64,000 bases of DNA from Ottelia alismoides (GCA_037367405.1 JAZKJV010008273.1:418678-482677); one strand, 5' to 3'. Positions 35,061-47,730 are shown, counted from the stretch's first letter. The notes: generated by a model not told the origin, from the sequence alone. Made by a program: numbers and translations.

Positions 35061-37151
35061 CACAGTGGCCATGGTCAAGTTATGACGCTTAGATCTTCTC
35101 CTCAGCTTTCTCTTCTTATGATGAGGAGCAGATAGGGCCATGGACTGACGAAGTGGGGCATCAATGATCTCATGAATAGCGACCACCACTTCGGGTTCAG
35201 TCAACATTTTTTTTGAATTTTTGGATCTCCTCCATACAAGGGAGGAGATCAGAATCGGCATCTATACGAGGAATACCAAAAGCAATCTGTACAGTGGCAT
35301 CCTCGGGGTCAAGGTTAAGACAATGAGTGAGAGGTTGTGTGGGCAAGTGGTCCATCTACTCACAGTTTGAATCGATCAAGTGTCTCCCAAATGCTTTTTG
35401 TATTTTTAAATTTTGCTCATTTTTTTGTATTTTGGGCAGTTGCAAGCTCTAATGGAAATCCTCGAGTGAGCCCATATCACCAAATGGTGGAGAATAATGG
35501 TTGCTCCTATTTATACTAGTGAGGTCATCAATTCTCTATCTCATATGCTCCATTATCTGGGTCAAGTGCTCAAAGGTAGACTCCATGAAATGTTGCTCCA
35601 ACATATCAGTCTCAGGTGGATGTGAAGGGAAATGTGAAGGTGGAGGTGGATAAAAATCCAAGGTCTGAAACTGTGGCTGAGGTAGATATGTACAAAAGTT
35701 AGGAGCGAAGTCCTCCTGGAAAAAAGGGAGGTAGACCAACTGGAGGGTACGAGGGATACGTGATGGTCGGATAAAAATCACTCCAGTCGGCCATCTCCGA
35801 AACAAGAGAAAATGATCAGGAGAGCATGGTGGTCAAGTCAAGAGTAATGAGAAAAAGGCACAAATGCACAGAGACGATCTAAAATGCACACAAACAATCA
35901 CAAACAAGCTCACATAATACAAACACCTCAATTCACCTACTCAACTCGGTAGAGACCGTGAAAGCTTGGACCTTTTATCTTGTCTGTTTTAGATTTATGT
36001 GAAAATCACAAAATTGTACAATCACTTAGGTTGTCTTAGATGGGATTTGGGCACTAACCTTAGTGTGTACATGGGAAATGTAAAATGAAGACGATGAGGG
36101 GAGTAGTTGCCCCAAGACAAAATTTTTTTAACATTTTTTAGGGTCAAGTAACGTTAGCAATCCTAATTTTATTATTATCATTTTTTTAATTTTAATGAGA
36201 ATACACGCATCTAACGAGGAGTCGATTTCACTTAGCACCTAGGTAGTCAAAATCAGAGGGAGAGTCGGAAAAGAAATGCAAGCGGCAAGATAATGATGAA
36301 TGCTAAAGCGTAAATGCTCACCTTGCCTCCAGCACTCTACATGCAAAGATGCTCAGTAAAATTGAAATCTACACTATATGCAAATGCAAGCCGATGAAAT
36401 CGTCCTAAGTTTAGAAATTTCTATTAGTGTGAAGAACCAATGCTAATGACTTAGAATGGAACCTCAAAGTCCAATCTTGGAGTCTCCTCGCTGCCCACAA
36501 CAGTGGGTCCTGCAAGCGTTTTTGTGTAGAGGACTCTCGCAGTGTGGGGTTCCGAGACTAGGTGAAAAGCAATTTGATTTGACTAAGTCCAAATGTATTC
36601 CATAGGAGCATGCAATGGTTGTTATGTGTCTGGATCTAATACTATCGACAAGTAATCCTAAAGCTAAGGGCTCAATCACACAAAATAAGAAAAACAAAAT
36701 CGAAAAACAAAATAAAAAAAGTGAAAAATAGTAGAAAAACCAATGAAGCCCCAAGGGAACAATCCCTTGGGCACTGGACCTTGTGAAGTATCGAAAAGTC
36801 CTGGAGAGTGTCCTAAATTATTACTATAATAGTGGTCTCTCTCTCACACTCACTTAAATAACACAAATAAATAAATACAAACAAAATGCTCAAAATGTGA
36901 CTGTCTTACCAAGTTATCAAGTCCCCCTAGCCTCCTTTGATGTTAGGTCAGAAATCTCACACTGCCTTCACGTAGGTGCGTAGGTGCATTGGGTAGAGTG
37001 ACTCCCTCGATCCATGTTACCTCCCACAAAGTTGACAAAAAAGGGTAATTGGACAAGTCAAACAGTTATATCAAATAACTAAGAAAATAAATAAATAAAA
37101 CATAGACAAATAACCACAATCAATCAATCAATGTCAATCTATACGGTGTTT
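35061..37151 (-). pseudogene. Gag and leader remnant of the second gypsy element
   Basis: The Lys/Arg-rich stretch upstream of the protease (35060-35261, HHKKRKLRRRSKRHN) and a Pro-rich piece (35536-35805, ending FEHLTQIMEHMR) fit the gag-protease linker. I could not find the gag core itself. 35820-37150 is non-coding by eye and includes a microsatellite-like CAAT run near 37119. Confidence 0.4.
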
Positions 37152-37170
37152 CTTCCTGGGAACGACACCA
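37152..37170 (-). promoter_or_regulatory. Primer-binding site of the second gypsy element
   Basis: On the - strand this reads TGGTGTCGTTCCCAGGAAG, a diverged tRNA-Asp-type PBS (typical TGGCGCCGTTGCCGGGGAAG). It directly abuts the LTR and fixes the element's orientation. Confidence 0.7.
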
Positions 37171-37171
37171 T

Positions 37172-40100
37172 TTAATAATCGAAATTTTGCGAAGGTCAAA
37201 ATATGTCTCACACAAGATAGAGACAAAGTCTTTGTGACAATCCCTTATGAAACCCCGATTAGTCAATGATTAACCCACAATGATAATTAAGCAATAAAAT
37301 AAAAATGTGTGAAGTTAAAATTTATTATAATTCTACAACATAGATGTGTATAGGTGCAAGTATGTAGAGGTCAAACTTAGGGAACAAGCAGATAAATCGG
37401 ACAATTGAATGCACAAAAGTGATTGTGAACTATTAATCTATATGCACTCTTTTTTGTGGATTTTAATTTTTATTTTTTAATTTTATTTTTTGATTTTATA
37501 TTTTTATGTTTTGATGGTTAATTTTCTAATTTTGTATTTTTTTATATTTTTATATCTTTATATTTTTTTCTTTTTTGAATATAAAGCTATATCAAGGATA
37601 TATATAAAATATAGACTAGAGTAGATATAAATATTAATAAAAATAGACAAAAATAATAAAATAAAATATTTTTAGGTTACATAATTTTTTTCTATTTTGT
37701 GATTATTTAATAATTGTTGCTGATTTTTATATATTTTTAAAGTCAAAAAATATCCTAAAATAGGATTTAATTAATTACCTGAAATTAAAATGGAGGGGAA
37801 AATTACTAACAATATCAAATTGATCCATATTAATTTTTACATAAATATAATAATACAAAGAAAAATACTAAAAATATCAAATTGATCCAAATTAATTACC
37901 TGAATTTTTTATATTTTTATAAGGTTTTTTAGGGTTTTTCTATTTTCTTGATTTTTTCTTTTATAATTGTTAGGGGTTTTTGGTCTGAAGATCAATAATA
38001 ACTAAATAAACATAAAATATATTTTTTGGAATTTTTCAAAAAGGTTTTATATTTTTTTTGGGTTTTATATTGTAAACTGGAAGAAAATATACACTTTTTG
38101 TTTTTTTTAACAAATATTAAAAGCCCTAAATTAAAAAGTAAAAATATAGCATGAAAGTAGATGCAATCAAGAGCAAACAGCTATTTTTGTGGATTTTTTA
38201 GAGCAATGTAGCTATAAGAAATAAATACAAGCAACAAAGAGAAACTACATTACTGGTAGGGGTGTTTTGTAAATAAAGTAATATTCAGGGATAAACATGT
38301 AATTTCTACAAAGAGTTATAACTGCAATCAAAAGTTCTGGAACCTTATACAAAATCTATGACTGGCAAGGGACTTACTGCAAAATGGCCAATTATGGGCT
38401 GATATGCAAATGTTACAAAATAATTTGAACAACAGATGAAGGTTTAAAGTTTAAATGTTAAATACAAAAATGCTACAAGTAAAAAGCAAAATACCCAAAG
38501 CCAGCAGGTGATCAAACGGCCACAAGCCGCTCACGTGACACGTGGCGCCCCCACAGGGCACGGTACTGGTTCATCTTCGATGCTTAGGATTAGATGATCC
38601 CAGAAAGATCAACGTTCGGTGGCGCCTTTGATCGAACGGATCCTGCTCGATTAGAGGAACGACATAGATCGGATGGCTACAGGGGTGCTTGGACGAACAA
38701 AAGAAGAACTGTGCTCAAGGCCACTTTGATCAAGCACATGTTCGAATCACCTCGTCCCCAAGAGCTCGGGTCATCTGCAAAATGCTCCTGGGGGTCTTAT
38801 GCATTGGGTGGCCCCTTCAAAATGGGTCAGATCCTCGCAGGCATCTCTAGCGAGGTCAAAGGCCTAGGGAGAGTTCCTGGGATACAACTGGAGCGCATAT
38901 GCCCCCTTCCAGTCGTTAAATCTACAAGATAGAAACGACGAAGCACGAGCGAGGCGACTGGGCAGTTATTGGCGAAGGTCATAGGTGTAATATAGAATGG
39001 TGGCGAGGTCCAGCGTAGGGTGGTGGAGGGACCTCGACTCGCAGATCTCAGGGGTATTTGGTTGGGTTGATGAGTTGTGGAGATGCAGAAAGTGAGGATC
39101 TCAGGTGTGAAGTTGGTAGTGGGGATCAGAATAGGGGGTTTGACAGTGTACAAAGGTGGTGGTCGGAGTGGAGCTCCAGCGAGGTGGTTAACTATTGTTA
39201 CGCAATGAAAATACAAAATAAAGGCTAGAAAACAAGTCCTAGGGTTGAACTAAGTTACAGAGACAAGGGAGAAAGAAACTCAGTGGCCGGAGCCACGAGA
39301 TCGAACCTCAACACCAGCGAGGTGACGGAGATGGTTGGAAGCACCTAAAGTCCTCCCTCGAGCCTCCATCAAGAAACTGGAGGGGAGTTGTCACCTCCCT
39401 GATTTTGAGTACGTGATAAAGAGAAGCAAAAGCGAGGCCAAAAAGGGTTAAAAATGTGAGGAAGGTCGGATAGTGGTCTTCGTACATATGGTGAAGGTGA
39501 AAGGTTTCAAGGAAGATCACGAGCGATGCAAGAAGATATGGAGAAGGATATGTATAGGGCGTGTATCATCGATGTACAAGGAGCAATTATGAAGGTTCTT
39601 TTCATCCTAGAGCATTGTATCAATGCGTGGAAAAATGGAGAATGAGAGGGAATATGCAAGACTATGAGAATAGTATCCTGGGGAGAAGAGTTGACCAGAG
39701 TCAACTCTTGTCTCCGCCTGGTTGGTCCATGTGGACCAACCAGAAAAAGGCTAGTCAATATTATTTGTAAATTCTAAATTAAATAAGAAATGATTTTATT
39801 AATTTTAAGTTATAAAATAAAAATATTTATTATTTTTAAATTATTGTATTATGATTTTTATTTATTTTTTAGATCTATGTAATTACAAGTTACTTTTTAG
39901 GGGTACATTATATGCATGTTCATCTATATATTTATGTCTTTTATTTTTATTTTGTATTTATGATTTTATTAATTTAGTTTATTATTTTATATATTTATAA
40001 CTTAAATTTTTATACTTAAATTTAATTTTATTGTATTTTTATGATATAGTAGATACAACTAAATAAATAGGTGTGTATTTATATAGGTATATTTACAATA

Positions 40101-40860
40101 TATTCATCTATGTATTTTCCTTACATATTTTATTTTGATTTTTTTCTTTAGTTTTTTTCTTCTTTTAATATGTACATGTATTATAAATAATTTTACAAAA
40201 TTATAAAAAAAATAAAAAATAAATAAAATGAATATTTTAATCGGGTAAATTATACAATAATAGTCCAAAACCTAACTTTCACATCTTAACTCCAAAAAAT
40301 ATAAATTCACCTTCAATAAATAGATTATTAAAAAATATATACAATAAAAGATGTTTATGATATATTTTATGTTTTATTTGACAGATATGGGTCTAGGCAT
40401 TTGGGATTTTAGAATCTTATTTAGACTGTGTTTTGTATATTGTGCATTATTTTTGCGTGAAATCAATTTTGTATTTTTATATATTTTATTATCTACAACT
40501 TTCATGCTCAAAGTTTCTTTATTTGAGGTATAAAAAGTAGAACTAAAATTAGGTCCCAAAATGAATTAAATAAAAGGATTTTTTATTTTATTTTGGACCT
40601 TGTCTCCCCCTACTTTATTCCTTGTCGACCTAGTCATCGAGATGCCTATGTCTCAGGATTTAGGGTCATAAAATATCTTCGATATTTTATTCGTTTTCTT
40701 TTCTTTTCTTTATTCTACAATTTTGGCATTAAAAACTATATTTTATACACTATTTACACAACAATGCATGAATGCTAAAATGCATGATTTAAAGGTATAT
40801 ACATGCATTTAATGAGATTTTTAAGACCAAAATGATAGAATAAAGATGATGAAATGAACA
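37172..40860 (-). repeat. 5' LTR of the second gypsy element
   Basis: About 3.7 kb. Marker AGGTCAAACTTAGGGAAC (about 37370), a GC-rich part (about 38500-39750) and the block at about 40257-40330 match the markers of the other LTRs in order. Near 40860 the - strand reads TGTTCATTTCATC followed by CTTTATTCTATCATTTTGG, very like the LTR start at 13076. Frames in the GC part (38594-38932, 38827-39216) have no recognisable product. 37440-38160 and 39780-40350 are AT-rich and hold nothing else. Confidence 0.6.
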
Positions 40861-40867
40861 TTCGTTA

Positions 40868-41560
40868 AGAGCGTGAGATAAAAAATATTGAAATGTTTAC
40901 GAACTAACAATGGACGTGAGTGTATATCTCATAAATTCCAGGGCTATTGCATTGAGCATGAAATTATGCATGAAAGCATAGAGCTCGGTGCACCTAAGCA
41001 CAATGGTTTGACTGAGAGTATGAACATGACCATTGTAGATAGAGTACAATGCATGCTAAGGATAGAAAAGTTGTCAAAGACTTTTTGGGCTAAGGCATTT
41101 CAGACCACCTGCTACATGATCAATCTATCTCCATCAGTTCCTTTGGATTTTCAGGTTCCTATGCACATTTAGATAGAAAATGACCTTACATGTACTCATT
41201 TGAGAGTATTTTGGTGGAAAGCTTACATGCATATACTAAAAGAACAAAGAAAGAGTATTGATGACAAAGCAGTGCCATGCATATTTATTGGGCATGGAGG
41301 TCAATAATATGGTTAGACTTTCAAATCAATGAAAGAAGACTATCATCAGACACATAAATGTGATTTCAATGAGAATCAAACCTTGATCGAGGTTCATAAT
41401 GGTAGTGTTGATACCGAGGAAATTTTAGATGATGATGATAGTGATAATGACTCAGATTCTTCTCCAATGCATATCATATATAGAGAAGATGTCCAGCTAG
41501 AGCAACATGGACTAGTTACAGACCATATTGATGCAGATATATAGGGTTCTTAGCAGGGGA
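40868..41560 (+). pseudogene. Tork/Tnt1-like copia integrase fragment
   Basis: Begins in mid-integrase at the boundary with the gypsy LTR. KCLRTNNGREC corresponds to KCLRTDNGGEY (the second catalytic Asp has become Asn). LGAPKHNGLTESMNMTIVD contains the Glu region (usual PQQNGVAERKNRTI). AFQTTCYMINLSPSVPLDFQ follows. An acidic stretch after it (41401-41544) is the typical IN-RT spacer. The N-terminal half is absent, so this is a truncated remnant. Confidence 0.75.
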
Positions 41561-41729
41561 GCATCATCATGCACATGAAAAGAGTCAAAACTCATGTTAG
41601 GAGGTCCAAGAGTTCACTAACCATCATCTTTCTATCATGCTTCTCAGTACGTGATGTTGGCTAATGAAGATGAGCCATGCACCTCTGAGGAATCAGAGGA
41701 GAAAATGGAATCATTGGTGCCATGTTATG

Positions 41730-42470
41730 AATTAAAGAGACATCATCTCTAAAGAAAAATCATACATGTGAACTTATCGAGCTTCCTAAAGTGATAGTGC
41801 ACTAAAAAACAAGTCGGTTTACAAGCTAAATCAATATGATGGTGTCAAGACTAAGAAATAGAAGGTTATGTTGGTGATGAAGGGTTTTAACCAAAAAATG
41901 GGATATATTATGATGAAATCTTCTCTCCAGTTGTGAAGATGAATTCCATGAGAGTGGTGCTAGGCTTGGTTGCTAGCTAGACCTAGATCTTGAGCAGATG
42001 AATGTGAAGGCACCTTTTCTTCATGCTGACCTGAAGGAAGAAATCTACATGGAGTAGTGACAAGGACATCAGAAAAAGGGGAAAGAACATGTGGTGTGCA
42101 AGATGAAGAAGAGCTTTTTTATTTGAAGAAAGATCCTAGGTAGTAGTATATGAAGTTTGATTCCTTCATACTGAAACAAGACTTTGCAAGGACTACTCTA
42201 GATCCATGCGTATATGTACGTCGATTTCCTTATGGTAGGTTCATTATTATAATGCTTTATGTAGATGATATGCTTATTGTTGATCAAGATTCCAATCTGA
42301 TATAAAAGATGAAAAGAGAACTCTCCAAAAAATTTGAAATGAAAGATCTGGGCAAGGCATAGCACATATTGGGTATGTAGATTATTCATGACATGCAGAA
42401 CCACATGTTGTGGTTGTTGCAAGAAAAGTATGTTGAACATATCCTGGAGTGATTAAACCTGAAAATGCAA
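41730..42470 (+). pseudogene. Tork/Tnt1-like copia reverse transcriptase
   Basis: Readable across frames: HTCELIELPKV, LEQMNVKAPFLHADLKEEIY (usual LEQLDVKTAFLHGDLEEEIY), VVCKMKKSFFYLKK, RTTLDPCVYVRRFPYG and IIIMLYVDDMLIV, with the catalytic YVDD intact at about 42257-42268. KKFEMKDLGKA is the downstream landmark. Multiple stops (several TAG/TAA) and shifts make it inactive. The wording places it in the Tork/Tnt1 branch, different from the copia family at 17548 and 51348. Confidence 0.8.
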
Positions 42471-42629
42471 AGCATGTTAGCACACCTTTTGTAATGCATT
42501 TCAAATTTAAACAGAAAGCATGCTCTTCAAGTTTTGAGGTAAAATCTAAGATGGACAAGATTCCTACTAGTTTGCGGTCACGAGAGATGGCATTGCTCAT
42601 GTTGTGGTCATCATGAGTAGGTTCATGTT

Positions 42630-43200
42630 GAATCCAAGGAAAAGCAATGAAGTGGATCTTGAGGTATTTGAGAGGCACATCAAGTTTATGTTTGATGTTC
42701 AACGAGACATATCCTAAGCTACATGGCTATACCGCTGCTGACATGACAGGCAATGTAGACCATAAGAAGTCTACATCTGGTTACATATTCACCATTCTAA
42801 AAGGAGTGATATCATGGAAATCCAAGTTGTAGAAGTGCATTGCACTCTCAATGATCAAGGCAGAGTACGCTGCTGCAATGGAAGCCAATAAGGAAAGTTA
42901 TGGCTATAATGATTTCTAGGTGAACTTGAACATGATGACCATGATGATATTGAGATAAAGTCTTTTGTGATAGCCAGAGCGGTATTGATCTGAACAAGAA
43001 CACGATGCATGATGCTCGCACTAAACATATTGTTGTACGATACCATTAGTTGAGAGATGCCATTGACAAGAAGCAACTCGTCCTGGAAAATATTCACACA
43101 TATGAGGATCCTTCAGATATGCTATCAAGGACAGTGACTTGTGACAAGCTACAACTTTCTAGGGAGATTACTTGTATCACCTTCCAATGATCATGATGTC
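42630..43200 (+). pseudogene. Tork/Tnt1-like copia RNase H
   Basis: MKWILRYLRGTSSLCLMF, LHGYTAADMTGNVDHKKST and SGYIFTILKGVISWKSKL are the classic copia RNase H sequence. DARTKHIVVRYH and DPSDMLSRTVT near 43010-43140 mark the end of pol. Several stops are present. Confidence 0.8.
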
Positions 43201-43217
43201 TTCAACATCTCCCTATG

Positions 43218-43233
43218 CATTGGAGGGGAAAAT
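43218..43233 (+). promoter_or_regulatory. Polypurine tract of the Tork-like copia
   Basis: CATTGGAGGGGAAAAT lies just before the LTR start TGTTGG at 43234. Confidence 0.7.
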
Positions 43234-45480
43234 TGTTGGTAGTAGGTGACCTACTATGGTTCCAGTCTATGGTAGTGCTACAATAGGTAAAGAGGTGCAC
43301 AATAGCATGTTGTGTTGTGGTGGATGATGCAATAGAAAAAACCGTGATTAAGGGCATCCTAAGAGGCACAACATGTGACCTACTATGGCATTCATGCCAT
43401 AGCAGGTGCGTCACATGAGATACAGTCGTTGTCCTGTTATGGTGTTTAGGCCATAGCAGGCACATCACAAGATTATACAGTAGGTGACACACTTGTCTTG
43501 GGGGCCAGTCCTCCTTTTGTTTTTTTATTCGGAGAACGGAATCCATCCACACGAGAGAAGAAAATACAATAGGCAAAATTAGGGCATCGTGTTGGTTTGC
43601 CCTAATTCAACTCCGATCATCGATGTGCGGGTTCGTTGAGGATCTCCGGTGGTTTCCCTCCTCCTCCTCCGATGGTGTTTCGCTTGTGCGAGAGCATTGG
43701 AGAAGGAAGAAAATGCAATGACAAAGCCCTCTTTGGAAGAGGATTGCGGATCTGGTTCCATCTTTGGTGATTTCTTTCCTTCTTCTATTGTTATTCTTGT
43801 TTAGTGGTGTACTAGCATGCATACCCATGCTTCGCGACAGGTCGTATGTATTTGTTCTAATATTAGAAAAATAATAAAAAAAACAAATATATTAAATTAT
43901 GTATTTTCATATAATAAATATGCAAGTGGATCTCCTTCATCTCATTCATTGTTGACTAATTCATATTGAAATTTCTAACATACATAAAAACAATAGTAGA
44001 AAAAATTAATATGAAATAAAAATGATATCAATAACAACTTATATTTGATCCTTAAAAGTTTACCATTTGATTATGCAAAACACATCCCAAGTTGTCACAA
44101 TATTTTGGAACTAAAAAGTCTTATTCATTATAGTTAATTGTGATAAGAGTGGTTATCATTGTCGTTAATTTGATATAAGTATTATTTTAGATGGAATTTA
44201 AATTATATACATAAAATGATGACATATAAATTCAGCAAAAAACAATATAGAACATATAAGATCATAATTCCACTCATAAGGAGAAACAAAATATTAGCAA
44301 CCAATTATCATATTTAAATCTAATTTGAGTAAGAAATGTGATGAAAAATATAATTATCACAATTCATTTGAATAAGAAGGTCACTTATTAAATTTAATTG
44401 TAATGTGATTTATTGTTATAGCCTTTAATGTAGCGTAAGTATTATCAACCACTGAATTATATCATATACATAAGGTGAAATGTTTAAATTCAATATTGTA
44501 TAGCTTAGAACACATATAAAAAATATCATATATTTTGAAAATATAATATAAATAAATAATCATAGTACTTGTTATTTAATGTGAGAAGAAATGTGACCAA
44601 TAACATGAATAGCACAACCTTTATACCTACTAATAAAGAATTTATGAATGTGATAGTGGATAAAAGCAATTGTAAGGTACAAATAAATGACACAAACATA
44701 TATGTATATATAAATATTAATATAATAAATATAAAAGAAAATTATAAAATTTTTAATTAACAAATATATTTAAGGAGAGAGAAAAAAGTGGATAGAGGGA
44801 GATAGATAGATGGATGTGTTTGAGAGAGAGGAGAAATGAAGAAGAGAGAAGGGGAGAGAGAGAGAGAGATCTTGGTAGAGAGAGGGAGAGAGTGAGAGGA
44901 GAGAGGAAAAGAGAGAGAGAGAGAGATCGTAGCGGAGAGAGTTAGAGTGAGGAGAGAGAGAGAAAGATGGATAGAGAGAGAGAGAAACATCGAGTAGAGA
45001 GAGTGAGTGGAAAGAGAGAGAAGGGGAGTGGAAGAATGAAGGAAGGGGAGAGTAGACATGTAGCAATGAAAGGGGAAGAAACTCAGTATTAGTAAGGTTA
45101 TAGTTGGTTTATATATGAACAAGATGGCTTGACTTGTGTGCCATTTTAAGGATAACGAATCTATCACCAACTACAGTGGAGCGGTTTGGGTAAAGATGGC
45201 CCTGTAGTCCCCGCTCCCCTTTTATTCCGAAGGTTTCCATGAAAAATCATTGTGTGTCGTGTGGTTGCTTGTTGTTTGTGGTTTAATTTTCTTGCTTATT
45301 TTACTCGTAACAAATATTTGTGGTTGTCATCCATCTTGATTAGGGATCTTTGATGTTGTCCCACGCTTCCACGAGCATGGGTTACTTGTGTTCTAACCCC
45401 TAACAGGTTGATGAAGGCCATACTCGTAAGATGTGTGATGCCATTCGGTCCGACTCCTTAAATGTGTTGACTATTTCTGT
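43234..45480 (+). repeat. 3' LTR start of the Tork-like copia, with later insertions
   Basis: Starts TGTTGGTAGTAGGTGACC and includes three palindromes in its first 240 bases (43239-43257, 43375-43413, 43432-43468). A promoter-proximal C/T-rich segment ends near 43811. From 43812 (CATGCATACCCATGCTTCGC) the sequence becomes AT-rich and may be an insertion. 45180-45410 again looks LTR-like. I could not fix the LTR end or find a second LTR. Confidence 0.45.
44765..45065. repeat. GA-rich purine tract
   Basis: About 300 bases of GAGAGA-type purine-rich repeat interrupted by short other words. Frames on the complement give Ser/Leu-rich strings that reflect composition and do not indicate a gene. 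Confidence 0.8.
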
Positions 45481-45983
45481 AATACTTGTTAAGGTTAAAT
45501 CAAGATGAATGTGTGCAATGTGTCTTACCATTCCCCCGTTGACATCAATTGCAACGGGGGCATAGTCCAATGCACACTACAGCAGCAGACCCACTTGATG
45601 AGCCACTGATAAATGGTAATCCTGTTGGGATCATACGGATTTCTGGCAGCTCTACGACAAGCTAGATATATAATCATAAATTGGAAGTTTTGGGGCCAAT
45701 TTGGTAACTGGATTGAGTTGGATTGAGGTACCCTGTTAATAGTAAATTGTGTGGAGGATTGGAATGAGGGATACACTGGTGTACCAGTGTACACCAGTAA
45801 CCAATGGTGAAATTGAGATGCCCATGCCCCACCTCCACCCCAAGTTGTCCTACTCATGTACCACCCCGATGGATTACCCATGCAGAAGTAGTACTTTCAT
45901 ATCATCATCGTCGTCGTCGTCGTCGTATGCATTAGTCCCTTCTGGTGCCTTGTTCCATCCTACTATATGAGTGGGTCCTTTGT
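45481..45983. other. Intergenic stretch with small palindromes and a TCG run
   Basis: Contains a hairpin with arms CCCCCGTTG/CAACGGGGG (45534-45561), ACACTGGTGTACCAGTGT near 45775 and a short TCG trinucleotide run (45905-45926). No gene was recognised. Confidence 0.5.
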
Positions 45984-46166
45984 ATTGTAGTACTGCAGAG
46001 GTCGGTTGTAACTCATCACCAACCCGGAGCTGCTGCTCGATCTTGATCGAGTGGTTCACATGAGATACGGGTTTTTAAGAGCACTTACCATGTGAACCGC
46101 TCGATCTTGGTTGAGCGACTCTAGGTTGGTGAGGAGTTATAGCAGACCTCTGCAGCAGTACTGTAG
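45984..46166. mobile_element. Small foldback element (hairpin MITE)
   Basis: Two arms of about 78 bp (45984-46061 and 46089-46166) pair with some mismatches. The outer part reads TACTGCAGAGGTCGGTTG and the inner part GCTCGATCTTGATCGAGTGG. The superfamily is not clear because no target duplication was established. A related inner motif (GAACCGCTCGATTGTGATCA) occurs near 63718. Confidence 0.65.
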
Positions 46167-46605
46167 GATATGACAAGTCTTCTTTGACATGTGTCTTAAT
46201 ATTGCCCTTGGTAGACATTCCTCGTCCAATTTCCATCTACAGCAAGTTGCGCAATTTTACAACTTTTTAGGTTTCTGTCATATTCATTTAATTTTCCTGA
46301 AAATTGTGTGTTTTGGTGATGATTTGTCTTGAAACATAAAAACTTATATGTATCCGAAACATCAATTTAATGAAACCCACATGCTGTCCTTACTCTTGCC
46401 CGTGATATTGTCGACCAAATTTACCACCTTATATATCCTTTTCTTTGTTATGGATGTCCCGACACATATGCTTTATGATTCACGTTGTACAATTAAGATT
46501 GTACATCAACATATTCGTACTCAACCTATTTTTAAAAGGTAAATTACAAAAAATCTTGACTATATGTCAATTCTCAATTAGAGGTCTTATTTTACAAATG
46601 CAACA
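46167..46605. other. No gene seen
   Basis: AT-rich sequence without recognisable repeats, domains or RNA genes. The only longer frame (46348-46542) resembles nothing known to me. Confidence 0.4.
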
Positions 46606-46862
46606 AAAAGACGCATGATCTTTTTATTTTATTTTTAAAAATACAATCCTACGTCACCTTTCCTGACCTTTATATGTCGACGTTAAACCTTGAAATCTAA
46701 GTTTCACTGTCTTTTTTATTACATTTTGAAAATAAAAAGACGCATGATTTTTTTATTTTATTTTTAAAAATACAATCCTGCATAATCTCTCCTGACATTT
46801 ATATGTCGACGTTAAACCTTGAAATCTAAAGTTCGTTCTCTTTTTTATTTCATTTTGAAAAT
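46606..46862. repeat. Two-copy 129-bp tandem repeat
   Basis: The unit starting AAAAGACGCATGAT (46606) recurs at 46735. Both contain TTTATATGTCGACGTTAAAC and end with CATTTTGAAAAT. The copies differ at roughly a dozen positions. Confidence 0.85.
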
Positions 46863-47019
46863 GGATCGAACCTCTAACTGAAAATTGATGTATAGTTAGG
46901 GCTTTTTTTCTAATTTATCATATTTTTAATAGAATACATTAATATTCACAATGTAGTTATTGATGATGTAATCATTTTAATATAGTAATCATTTGGAAAT
47001 TGATTACTATGTTAAAACA

Positions 47020-47730
47020 TTCTCATTGTGTAATGCTCCACGACCTATTCCCAGTAATAATACTGGCTTTACCTCTTGGGTATCCTTTCATCCTAATGTT
47101 ATGTTACTGGTGGCTTCCACTATTAGAGGAAATATGCCTTGATACAATGATACCACCCATAACATCTCAAGACCTACATACGATCCGGTGTTGATGATTA
47201 CTGTCTCAAACACCTTGTTGGCTTGGATTCAATTGGAGCCCTTTACCGTGGCCTAAAAATTCTTAAGTTCAAGTTTTCTTGTGATAGCTCTCATTACTTA
47301 TAAGCTCCTATCAAACTTTGTGACCACTAGATATTGTAATATATTTAGGGTGCAACAACCATTGTCAATTATAATCACAACATCCTCGTTGTACAATGGC
47401 CCGTGACCTATTCCCACTATCAGTGACGGTTTCACCTCTTGGATATCCCTTTCCTCCTAATGCTTCACCTCCTGGGTAGTCCTTTCTACAATTAGATAGA
47501 ATTGGCTAGGATAACTTATGTAACATCATGAGCCCTGAATCCAGGCTGTTATTGGGGATTACTGGCATAAATAACTTGTGGGGTTTGGGCTCAGTTGGAA
47601 CCCATCCAAAATGATTAAGCCTAAGTTGTTTAGGAGCTATCTAATAGTATCTCCCACTACTTATAAGCTAATATCACACACTTTGTGATGACAAGATGTG
47701 GTATTATATTTGGGGTTCTACACCACCCAT
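47020..47730. repeat. Diverged direct duplication of a roughly 360-bp unit
   Basis: Two segments (about 47025-47360 and 47388-47730) share CGACCTATTCCCA/GTGACCTATTCCCA, TTTCACCTCTTGG(G/A)TATCC, CATAA...CTTGT, TAAGTT, TCTCATTACTTATAAGCT and a final GGGTGCAAC/GGGGTTCTACACCA. It looks like the terminal region of a repeated element, but the class is unknown. Confidence 0.6.

Larger units (their letters stand above)
29307..40860 (-). mobile_element. Second Ty3/gypsy element, internally deleted
   Basis: On the - strand: 5' LTR (40860 to 37172), PBS (37170-37152), a gag/linker remnant, protease, acidic linker, polypurine hairpins and 3' LTR (33262 to 29307). RT, RNase H and integrase are absent: the acidic linker (ending at about 34223) is followed within about 350 bases by the hairpins. 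It is therefore a non-autonomous derivative of an Athila-type element. No matching target duplication was seen (ATTAC on one side, TTCGT on the other), so boundaries are approximate. Confidence 0.7.

Noticed and set aside
44757..45170. 137-codon Ser/Leu-rich frame on the - strand
   Set aside because: It is the translation of a GA-rich repeat tract.
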